Below, one piece after another: positions 42,794-50,158 of a DNA stretch of 64,000 bases (within the stretch, counting starts at the first letter, position 1; every line of letters begins with the position of its first letter). The stretch spans positions 24,209 to 88,208 of the forward strand of contig JAEWOG010000020.1 of assembly GCA_023460975.1 (NCBI GenBank). The letters run 5' to 3'. This DNA comes from Actinomycetes bacterium (lineage in GTDB: Bacteria > Actinomycetota > Actinomycetes > Propionibacteriales > Nocardioidaceae). The position numbers were made by a program, and so were the translations under genes. The notes under the pieces are model-generated. The model made no database searches. It saw only the letters and a list, made by a program, of their open reading frames with translations, and had not been told where the DNA came from.

Positions 42794-44797
42794 GTGAGTG
42801 AGTTGTCTGAGGATCTTCCCGAGCCCCCTCCCCGAATGAGGGTGCGCTTGGGAGCCGTCGCTCTCGGTCTCGTACTCGCGACGGCCTTACTTGCGGCGCC
42901 GGTGGTTCACAATGTCACGAGCGACGACGGCGAGGGCGTTGGCGGCGGCACTCAGAAAGATCCCTGCGGCACGTCAGACAAGGATGTAGTTCTCGTGTTG
43001 GACTCGTCCGCAGCGATGTCGACCGCGGATCCTCATCAAGTCCGGGTATCCGCATCCGCCGCACTCGTGAACGGCTTTCGTCCTGGCGCCCGCGCGTCAG
43101 TGGTGGACCTCGACCGCGGCGGTGTCGTCGCTGCCAACCTCACCGACGACAAGTCGGCGTTAATCGCAGGCCTGGGCTCGGTCGACGACTCTGGTGACGC
43201 CAGTCTGAGCGCGGGTCTGCGAGCCGCCATCGACGTCCTGGCGCTCGCGAACGCCGGTCGCGATAGGTACATCGTCGTGATGACCGATGGTCTCAGCAAT
43301 TACGACGAGGCCCTGACCGCAGAAGCCGCGACCGCCGACATCGCGATCTTCACGATCGGCTTGGGGCCAAGCGCTGACGCCGATCTGCTCACCGCCATGG
43401 CCGAAGACACCGGCGGCCGTTTCTCTCAAGCACAGGATTTGGTCGGCCCGACGCTGGCCACGCAGGCACAACCCAACGTCGGCACCGACTCCGATGCGGA
43501 TGGCCTCAGCGACTGCGCGGAAGCCCAAGGAGCTTGGGATGCCCGCGGAACGCGTTACGTCACCGATCCAGAACGCGCGGACACCGACGGCGACGGCATG
43601 AACGACGGGCAGGAAGTCACCAATGACCTGGCCTCGTTCGACGCCTCCGCAGCACACGCGATCCTCCATCTGCCACTCGACATCGAAGCCTTCCGCTTCG
43701 TCGTGTCAGACCCCACCGCATCGGATTCCGACGCCGACGGCGCTATCGACTCTCTAGAGTTTGATGTCGGCACCGATCCGTGGCAGTCCGACACAGACCA
43801 CGACGGCCTAAGCGACTTCGCTGAACTCGACCAACACGGCACCGATCCACTCCACGAGAACACGGACGGAGACCAGAGGAACGACGGCTGGGAAGTCAGC
43901 AACACGTCGGCAGGCTTCGACCCGATGGTGTACGACGAGGAAGTCTCAAAATGGGCTTACGCCCAGGACTTCGCCGCTGGTGCCGCTTGCCCCGAAGGTT
44001 GGAGCCGATGCGAGGAAGACTCCGTCGCCTTTCTCGCAGGATCGATCGCCGGGGGTTTCCTAGCCTACAAGGATGTCCTCGATCTCATCGGAAACGTGTC
44101 GACGCTCAACTTTGTTGGCGCCGGACTCGCGGCGGCAGCGTTTGTACCGGTGGGCGGTGATGCCACGTCTGTCGTATCGAAGGGAGTGCGCTTCCTTCGT
44201 CGGGTGCCTGTTCGAAAGCAACTCGACGGGCTGGCGTACATAGCCAAGGCCGACAAGATCCCCGAGACCGTGCGCATGCAGCTTGTGTCCGCCTACGACC
44301 CAGAGAGCACAGAAACTCTAAAGAAGGCCAGGATGCAGGACAAGCAGATCCTCGCTCTCGTACGTCAGCGCAACGACGTCCGTGTTCTCAGTGACGCGAT
44401 CAGAAATGCAAGCCGGGTCCAAAAGTCACCGCGCATGTACAAGTACGAGCGAGAGGCACAGATCGACTTGGCCGCTTCTGTGCCTGACGCCAGAACGGAA
44501 GCGTTCTTCCCCTGCCCCGCCTGCGCGCCGAACAGCGTTCTGGGTTCACGCAGGATCGACGTATATGACCCCCATGCCAGGGCGACGATCGAGGTCAAGA
44601 ATGGATTCGTACGAACCACGGACCACGTCCGGCGCGAGATCGCGAAGGACGTGGCTCTACTCGCCGACCCCCACACTCCCATCGACTCTGTTCGCTGGGA
44701 GTTCTTCCCCAGAGCAGATGGATCAGTCGGGCCCGACGACGAATTGCGGGAACTTCTCATGACCCACAAGATCCCGTTCACCGTCCACCTGCCCTGA
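42794..44797 (+). CDS. Membrane-anchored vWA/Ca-repeat protein with C-terminal REase-fold toxin-like domain
   Basis: A 667-residue protein. Residues 17-38 form a single N-terminal transmembrane or signal segment. Residues about 64-225 are a vWA domain with a MIDAS-like DSSAAMS and MTDGLSN. Residues 232-365 carry five acidic Ca-binding repeats of thrombospondin-3 type (DSDADGLSD, TDGDGMNDG, DSDADGAID, DTDHDGLSD, TDGDQRNDG). A hydrophobic pre-toxin-like region follows (about 408-465, ending VGGDATSVVSKGVRF). The C-terminal domain has a PD-(D/E)xK pattern, RRIDVYDP then IEVKNG (Asp589, Glu600, Lys602). This architecture suggests a polymorphic nuclease toxin. Base composition is less G+C-biased than in neighbouring genes. 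No immunity gene is evident. Confidence 0.65.
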   Translation: MSELSEDLPEPPPRMRVRLGAVALGLVLATALLAAPVVHNVTSDDGEGVGGGTQKDPCGTSDKDVVLVLDSSAAMSTADPHQVRVSASAALVNGFRPGARASVVDLDRGGVVAANLTDDKSALIAGLGSVDDSGDASLSAGLRAAIDVLALANAGRDRYIVVMTDGLSNYDEALTAEAATADIAIFTIGLGPSADADLLTAMAEDTGGRFSQAQDLVGPTLATQAQPNVGTDSDADGLSDCAEAQGAWDARGTRYVTDPERADTDGDGMNDGQEVTNDLASFDASAAHAILHLPLDIEAFRFVVSDPTASDSDADGAIDSLEFDVGTDPWQSDTDHDGLSDFAELDQHGTDPLHENTDGDQRNDGWEVSNTSAGFDPMVYDEEVSKWAYAQDFAAGAACPEGWSRCEEDSVAFLAGSIAGGFLAYKDVLDLIGNVSTLNFVGAGLAAAAFVPVGGDATSVVSKGVRFLRRVPVRKQLDGLAYIAKADKIPETVRMQLVSAYDPESTETLKKARMQDKQILALVRQRNDVRVLSDAIRNASRVQKSPRMYKYEREAQIDLAASVPDARTEAFFPCPACAPNSVLGSRRIDVYDPHARATIEVKNGFVRTTDHVRREIAKDVALLADPHTPIDSVRWEFFPRADGSVGPDDELRELLMTHKIPFTVHLP

Positions 44798-45055
44798 GCA
44801 ACGAGCCACCGTTTGGGTCCATGAATCGTCGCGGGACCACGCTCTCCTCCCCCGCCAGTACGGATAGGGCACGACGTGATGGACAGCGACCGTCCCGGGC
44901 CGCTGCTGCTCGTACGCCCAATTGCTCGTCCGTGAGCCGTCGGCCCAGCTGATGGAAGATCAGCGTGTGGCCGGGCCTCAGCATGATGTCACCAGCCCGG
45001 AGGTCGTCCTTGCTAATCGGGCTCATCCCATTCCACGGTGTAATTGGGGTCTGAA
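44798..45055 (-). pseudogene. Fragment of a CHAP/amidase-like secreted protein gene, frameshifted and cut by the IS
   Basis: Three minus-strand frames carry consecutive pieces of one protein: NYTVEWDEP, then SKDDLRAGDIMLRPGHTLIFHQ, then SNWAYEQQRPGTVAVHH followed by VVPYPYW. Joined, these resemble the C-terminal part of a secreted CHAP/NlpC-like amidase family. At least two frameshifts are needed and the 5' part is missing exactly where the IS481-family element begins, so the gene is dead. It is too damaged to assign a function. Confidence 0.5.
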
Positions 45056-45062
45056 TGTGATG

Positions 45063-45134
45063 TCTCAGGAGATCGTGGACGGATGTGTCTCAAGACATCG
45101 TGGACGCTGACATGCCTCAGGACTTCGTGGACGG
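45063..45134 (+). repeat. Left-end iterons of the IS
   Basis: Three direct copies of the 20-base end motif lie at 45063-45082, 45088-45107 and 45115-45134, spaced 25 and 27 bases. The transposase stop codon lies inside the third. Confidence 0.8.
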
Positions 45135-46654
45135 TCGGTTCTGGGTGGGGCCGTGCCAGCCGCGGGTCTGGGTGGGTTTGTCGTACTGGGCGATCCTTTG
45201 CCCGGTCGCGTCGGTGATCGTCACGGTGGCCGCGTCCCAGGTGATGGTGACCTGTTCGCCTTGGCGTTTGTAGCCGGCGTAGAACTTGCAGGCGAGGACG
45301 CCGACGTATCCGCCCTTGGAGACTTTTCGGCGTGCGGTGCCGGTGACCCCGGCTGAGGGGTTCTGGCCGGCGTCCTTCATGGGTGTCCCGGTGCGGGCGG
45401 CTCTGGGCCCGTAGTAGATGCCGGTCGTCTCGGGTCGGGGGTAGGTGACGAGGTGTTCGCCGTCGTGGGTGAAGATCTGAACGGTCGTCTCGTCCCAGAT
45501 GACGTGGACGGTCTGCCCGGCCCGGCTGGTGGCCACGTAGAACAGACAGCTCAGCGTCTTGATCTGTCCGTTCTGCTTGACCTTCAAGGTGGCGGTTCCT
45601 TGCGCCGCGTGCAGCGCGAGTGGTGCTCTTGTGCGGGCGGACGAGGCCCCGGGATCTTGCGGGGGTGTTCGTGCCGCGGGCGGGATTCGCGGCATGCGCG
45701 GCTCGGCTGTTGGCTCCGGTGCGGGCGGTGTTGCGGCCCAGGCCTCGGCTGGAGTCTGGCCTGCGAGCGCCTGGTGGGTGCGCTCGTGGTTGTAGTACTG
45801 GTCGAACTCGTCGACCAGCGCCTGGAGTGCGGTGATCGTCTTGACGGGGGGTCGTGCGTTCAGCCACTTCTGCAGGGTCTGGTGGAACCGCTCGTTCTTG
45901 CCCTGCGTCGTGGGCCGGTCAGGTTTGCCCGTGATGGGTTTGACACCCAGGTCGAGCAGATAGTCGACGAGCTTGCCGGTGAACCCGCGGCGGGTGGGAT
46001 TGAACGCGAGCCCGTTGTCCGACAACAGGCGCTGCGGGACGCCCCAGCGACGGATCGCGGTGGACACGACCTGCACGGCCGCCTTGGCGGTCTCACCGTC
46101 AGCAACCAGGGTTGCTACCGCCATGCGGGTGTGGTCGTCGATGACCTGATGGATCGCGACGCTGGTGCCGTCGGCCAGGGAGACCACGCGAACGCATCGA
46201 TCTGCCAGCAGCAGTTCGGGGCCGGGTAGACGAACCTCCGGTTCGCTGCACGCGGCCGCTTGCGAGACTCAGGCTTCGAGTCCCCCGCTACGGCGAACGC
46301 CCGGGCAAGCGTGGCCCGCGACGGCGGGGCCAACCCCTGGCGAGTCATCTTGGCGCCCACCGACAACGGGCCGGCGTCCAGGCCCTGCTCAACCAGCCAG
46401 GCCCGCACCGCCAACGCGTGCTCGATCATGGCTTCGTCTGTGCGCGTCGGGCTGTGGTGTGGTCGACGCGATCGAGGTTCGGTCGCGTCGACAGCTCCCA
46501 GTTCGCGTGCCTGGCGACGGATCTTGTAGAAGACCGCCCGGCTGATCTCGTGACGTGCACAGAATCGTGTCACCGCGCCGCGCTCGGCATCGTCGGGCCA
46601 GTTCGCGATCGCCCACCGCACATCGGCGGGCACGTGGTTGAAGTCCATGCCCAC
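45117..46654 (-). pseudogene. IS481-family transposase, frameshifted
   Basis: The N-terminal part (from 46654) has two helix-turn-helix regions (FCARHEISRAVFYKIRRQARE, then LAPPSRATLARAF) and runs into the first catalytic-core block WQIDAF. The remainder continues in another frame from about 46180: VSLADGTSVAIHQVIDDHTR, LLSDNGLAF, and PTTQGKNERFHQTLQKWL, giving the DDE triad (D of WQID, D of SDNG, E of KNERF). A C-terminal extension of two beta-rich repeats (VHVIWDETTVQIF and VTITWDAATVTIT) follows. One base is missing near 46180 relative to a continuous frame. Programmed frameshifting is possible, but no slippery heptamer is seen. Confidence 0.75.
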
Positions 46655-46672
46655 AGCGAACCGAGCCTCGAA

Positions 46673-46741
46673 CCGTCCACGAAGTCACGAGACAGACTGT
46701 CCACGATGTCTTGAGACAGAACCGTCCACGAAGTCCTGAGA
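46673..46741 (-). repeat. Right-end iterons of the IS
   Basis: Three minus-strand copies of the 20-base end motif lie at 46673-46692, 46697-46716 and 46722-46741, mirroring the left end. Confidence 0.8.
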
Positions 46742-46780
46742 CTTCACATAGGTCGGCCGGGCGCGTCGGTCCGCAGGTAG

Positions 46781-46925
46781 ACGTCGAGGTCTCCCGACGA
46801 TGGAGGTTCCTACGCCATCCATCCGAAAGACCTCGACGTGACCGACGCTACCCCGCCGGCCGGCTTCGGCCGCCCTGACCTGACCGCCTTCGCGTCTCAT
46901 CCCAATCGACCCTGATCGGGTCTGC
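46781..46925 (+). mobile_element. Possible remnant of an ISL3-type transposase gene
   Basis: A perfect 12-base inverted repeat (ACGTCGAGGTCT, 46781-46792 and 46828-46839) precedes a GTG frame beginning VTDATPPAGFGRPDLTAFAS at 46839. This resembles the start of actinobacterial ISL3 transposases (RPDLTxFxRLDELGL) but stops after 25 codons. If correct, it is a truncated second IS. The rest of the 373 bases up to the GlxA-type gene shows nothing recognisable. Confidence 0.3.
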
Positions 46926-47121
46926 TGACCCCCTCGACGAGAACGCAGCGACATCACAGCCACCCAACCCCGACCGTCCGGGAAGCCGGGGCACGTCACA
47001 TGGCCTGTGCTGCGGGCGTGTCGAGTGGGTCGTCCAGGGGCGACGCAGGAGCGTCGACGCGACGTGCTGAGGGGTGGTTCCAGTCGAGCACTAGGACACC
47101 GGCTACAGGCATGGCGATAGG

Positions 47122-48063
47122 TCAGGAACGGCGTCGCTCCCTACGCAGGAGGGAGCGCAGAGTCTCGGCGTTCGCGTAGCCGACCCGTAGCGCGATCTCG
47201 GCGGAGGTGAGGTCCGTGGTTGCTGAGAGGTGCCGAGCTCGTTCGATGCGAAGCCGTTGGACGAAGCCGAGCGGGGTGAGGTTGAGCGCCGCACGGACTC
47301 GTCGTTCGAGGGTGCGCCGGCTGGTGCCGAGCGACTGCGCGACGAAGGCGACGTTGAACGGTTCGTCCAGGCGGGCGCGCACGAAGCGTTCGAACTCGAC
47401 GACGATCGGGTCCTCGTGCCGGAGATGTTCGTAGGCGACGAAGGCCGCCTGCGACGGACGCTCGTCGATGATGAGGAGCTTGGCGACATGTTGGGCCAGG
47501 TCGGGGCTGATCGATCGCACGAGTGAGAGCGCGAGGTCGATGTGGGCGAACGCGGCGCCGGCGGTGACGAGGTTCCCGTCGACCACGACCATGGTGTCGA
47601 GATCGAGGGCGACGGTCGGATAGCGCTTCAGGAACTCCGGCCCCAGGAACCAGCTGGTCGTCGCCCGCCGATGATGCATCCGTCCGGTTTCGGCGACAGC
47701 GAACACGCCGGTGCACGCCGCGGCGATCCGGGTGGTCGCGTCGTCGAGGCGCCCGAGCGAGGCGATGACCGAACGAGCATCTCGGCTCTGGAGGGCGTCG
47801 TTGGTAGCGGCGGCCGTGAGGGTTCCAAGCGCAGGGACGACGACCACGTCGAACTCTGCGGACTCCGACAGCGGGTGGTCCACCGACAGGGTCATCGATG
47901 CCGTCGTGGTCACTCTCCGTTTCGGTCCGAGGATGGCGAGTTCGATCGGGTCGATCCGCGGGTCGACATCGCCGCGGGCTCCGTCGGCCACCCGCACGAT
48001 GTCGATGACCGACGCGACAGCCGAACCGAAGCAGCCGTCGATCGCGATCAGTCCGATACGCAT
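47122..48063 (-). CDS. GlxA-type transcriptional regulator (DJ-1/PfpI plus AraC HTH)
   Basis: A 313-residue regulator. Residues about 1-180 are a DJ-1/PfpI-like amidotransferase-fold sensor (MRIGLIAIDGCFG, then IAAACTGVFAVAETG, with the nucleophile-elbow Cys present). Residues about 215-310 are an AraC-type double HTH (NVAFVAQSLGTSRRTLERRVRAAL, then SAEIALRVGYANAETLRSLLRRE). It probably senses a small metabolite. It is divergent from the small monooxygenase gene and likely controls it. The start at MRIGL is preferred to an ATG 24 codons upstream because it matches the family start. Confidence 0.85.
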   Translation of the reverse strand: MRIGLIAIDGCFGSAVASVIDIVRVADGARGDVDPRIDPIELAILGPKRRVTTTASMTLSVDHPLSESAEFDVVVVPALGTLTAAATNDALQSRDARSVIASLGRLDDATTRIAAACTGVFAVAETGRMHHRRATTSWFLGPEFLKRYPTVALDLDTMVVVDGNLVTAGAAFAHIDLALSLVRSISPDLAQHVAKLLIIDERPSQAAFVAYEHLRHEDPIVVEFERFVRARLDEPFNVAFVAQSLGTSRRTLERRVRAALNLTPLGFVQRLRIERARHLSATTDLTSAEIALRVGYANAETLRSLLRRERRRS

Positions 48064-48171
48064 GGCGCGAACAATAGCAATACTGCCGTATACGCCACTT
48101 CTCACATGCCCTTGCTCGTCATACGCTGAACTCACTTACCAAGAAATCTCGACACCTAGGAGAACCCCCTC

Positions 48172-48483
48172 ATGTCCACACCCGCATCACTTCCGTATGC
48201 CTTCGTCGCCAAGATCGTCGCGGCCGATGGACAGCACGACGCGCTCGCCGATCTGCTCGCCGGCGCTGTCGCACTCGCCAACGAAGAAGTAGGAACGATT
48301 GTCTGGTTCGCGGTCAGGACCCACGCCGACACCTTCTGGATCTTCGATGCATTCCCCGACGAGGCCGCTCGCGACGCCCACGCCAACGGCGCCATCGTCG
48401 CAGCCCTGATGGCCAACCAGCACCTCCTCAGCGCAGCACCCGAGATCCTGGCGGCCGACGTCCTCGCGTCCAAGCTCCCGTAG
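48172..48483 (+). CDS. Small antibiotic-biosynthesis-monooxygenase (ABM) family protein
   Basis: A 103-residue ferredoxin-like dimeric fold. The pattern (AFVAKIVAADGQHDALADLLAGAV, then EEVGTIVWFAVRTHADTFWIFDAFPDE, then HLLSAAPEI) matches putative quinol monooxygenases of the ABM family. AGGAG precedes the ATG. It is divergent from the GlxA-type regulator. It may oxidise quinols or degrade an aromatic compound; many members have no known substrate. Confidence 0.8.
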   Translation: MSTPASLPYAFVAKIVAADGQHDALADLLAGAVALANEEVGTIVWFAVRTHADTFWIFDAFPDEAARDAHANGAIVAALMANQHLLSAAPEILAADVLASKLP

Positions 48484-48702
48484 TCCGCCAACGCACGAGA
48501 CGATCGCGCCCCGGCCGAGCCGTCGCCAGGTCGCGACGCAACGCCACGCTGCGTTGCCGAGCGGTGCGAGGCCTATCGGCACACGGACAGGATGCCGGCC
48601 GCGAGCGCTCAGCCGGCGAGGGGTCCGTCGCAAAGGAGAGCGACGTCGGTGTCGGGCAGAGCCGTGAGGCCAGCGCATCGCGCGACCACCAGAACCGAAC
48701 CG

Positions 48703-48732
48703 CCCCTGCCCTGCGTTTGCGCAGGTCAGGGG
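48703..48732 (-). terminator. Terminator behind the tRNA-Thr fragment
   Basis: CCCCTG and CTGCG arms pair with CGCAG and CAGGGG in one broken stem. On the minus strand it follows the tRNA 3' end by about 10 bases and looks like the native tRNA terminator. Confidence 0.5.
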
Positions 48733-48741
48733 CTGTTCGCC

Positions 48742-48773
48742 GGAGCCGCCTGTCGGAATCGAACCGACGACCT
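48742..48773 (-). other. 3' fragment of a tRNA-Thr gene, probable attachment site remnant
   Basis: On the minus strand, 32 bases match the 3' end of actinobacterial tRNA-Thr: AGGTCGTCGG, TTCGATT, CCGAC and AGGCGGCTCC, giving the T arm and acceptor strand. The complementary 5' acceptor GCCGCCT, D arm and anticodon stem are absent upstream. This is the usual scar left at the distal end of an element integrated into a tRNA gene. The rest of the 554-base gap between the two ABM genes shows nothing else. Confidence 0.5.
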
Positions 48774-49037
48774 AATCACGCCGGCTTTGCGTCTGCTGAG
48801 CATGAACGCAAGAGTTTCGAGGACACGTTCCCGCGTGCGGCAGCCCGGCCATGAGAACGGCCTGGTCCTTCGACAAACCGACGGCGCTTGGCGACCGGGC
48901 CGTCTGAGAAGGCCCGCTGCTCGACGTTGGATTGTCACCGACGGCCTCTTCCCACTGGACGACCATTTGGCAGCGGCAACGGTCGCGTCGCGTCACCTTC
49001 AACTTTCCGAACAACTTCAATCCGACGAGAGGTACCC

Positions 49038-49376
49038 ATGATCTTCATCGCCGCACGCTTTCTAGTGCAACCCGAGCATGCCGACAATTGGCCGGAAGTC
49101 TCGCGCTCGTTCACCGAGTCGACCCGCAGCGAGGAGGGGTGCTTGTGGTTCGACTGGTCGCGCAGCCTGGACGACCCAAACGAATACGTGCTCCTCGAAG
49201 CATTCCGCGACGAAGACGCGGGCGCGTCCCATGTCCAATCCGAGCACTTTCAAGCCGCGACGCGTGAGCTCCCGGGATACCTCGCCGAGACCCCGCGGAT
49301 CGTCAATACACAAGTGCCAGGGATCGAGTGGGCCCAACTAGGCGAACTGGCGGTCGACGAGTCCTCGCCGAGCTAG
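49038..49376 (+). CDS. Putative quinol monooxygenase (ABM family)
   Basis: A 112-residue ABM-fold protein: MIFIAARFLVQPEHADNW, the signature TRSEEGCLWFDWSRSLDDPNEYVLLEAFRD, then HVQSEHFQAATRELPGYL. It is closer to the YgiN-type consensus than the ABM gene at 48172. GAGAGG lies five bases before the ATG. No partner is adjacent. A role in quinone redox or oxidative stress is inferred from the family. Confidence 0.83.
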   Translation: MIFIAARFLVQPEHADNWPEVSRSFTESTRSEEGCLWFDWSRSLDDPNEYVLLEAFRDEDAGASHVQSEHFQAATRELPGYLAETPRIVNTQVPGIEWAQLGELAVDESSPS

Positions 49377-49578
49377 CCAGCAGCGCGTCACCTCGACGTT
49401 TCGTTCCGTCGCCGCCGCTGGGCGACCGCAGTGCAGCCGTCGAGCTCTCCCATTGCGGTCGCGGCGTTTGCCGCTGGCTTCGGCCGCGAGCATCGGTTCC
49501 ACCGGTCGCAGCGCCCCAGCCGATGCGCCGTCGTCGATCGCGGCGGTCACGGCGTGTGAGGCGGGGCACCGGTCGTGA

Positions 49579-49599
49579 GCCCGCCGACCTTCGGCGGGC
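49579..49599 (+). terminator. Hairpin terminator
   Basis: GCCCGCCGA and its complement with a three-base loop, about 200 bases after the quinol monooxygenase gene. Confidence 0.5.
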
Positions 49600-49826
49600 C
49601 TGTAGTCAGCGTGACGACAGGTGCGGCAAGAGCGAGCCGGCGCTAACGATGGTCAGCCAGCGGTGTCTTACGCCAGCGTGGCCGGTCGAGCCCCGAGCCG
49701 TGACCGACCGTCGCTCGGCGAGCTGCGCGGCCAGGTCAGGCGCGGCCGAACGCGCCCACCATCAGACACGCAGCGACAGCGAGGTCGCGACGCTGAGCAG
49801 CGGTCCCGCTGGCCGCGGTGTCGACA

Positions 49827-50024
49827 CGAGCGTGACCAGAACGGGAGTGTCACGCCGAGCGTGACCAGAACGGGATCCGCTTGCGGGACTACTCCACCGC
49901 TCGAGCGCCCGCTCCAAAGTTCCCTTGACTTTCGGGGGGACGCTATCTGACCTGCGCGAACGCGGCGCGGGGTGCTGCGTCCCCCCGCGATCTGAGGGCT
50001 CGGGGGGACGGATAGGGGGACGCT
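49827..50024. repeat. Short repeats in the gene-free stretch left of the recombinase module
   Basis: A 20-base direct repeat (CGAGCGTGACCAGAACGGGA) occurs at 49827-49846 and 49856-49875. A G-run motif CGGGGGGACG or GGGGGACGCT occurs at 49933-49944, 50001-50010 and 50015-50024, with an inverted copy at 49978-49986. The 782 bases between the quinol monooxygenase and the recombinase operon hold no credible gene. These repeats may mark an end or binding sites of the recombinase-carrying element. Confidence 0.4.
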
Positions 50025-50158
50025 GAGCCACCACGCTGCGCCACGTGATCAAAGCCGGCATGTCCAGAGTGTCCGATCTGAGTGCGCCACGGTTGCTTCT
50101 TCGTGGTGTGAGGGTGTTACGACGACTGCTGACTCCCGCCCGGCTTCGATCACCGTGG

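Larger units (their letters stand above)
45056..46748 (-). mobile_element. IS481-family insertion sequence with triple-iterated ends
   Basis: The element is about 1693 bp. Its outer ends are imperfect inverted repeats of 27 bases beginning TGTGA and ending in TCACA, as usual for IS481 (5'-TGT). Each end carries three direct copies of a 20-base motif close to TCTCAGGACTTCGTGGACGG. No clear target duplication is visible. The transposase is split by a frameshift, so the copy is probably not autonomous. Confidence 0.8.

Noticed and set aside
48730..48830. A complete tRNA gene
   Set aside because: Only the T arm and 3' acceptor strand are present; no matching 5' acceptor GCCGCCT, D arm or anticodon stem can be folded upstream.
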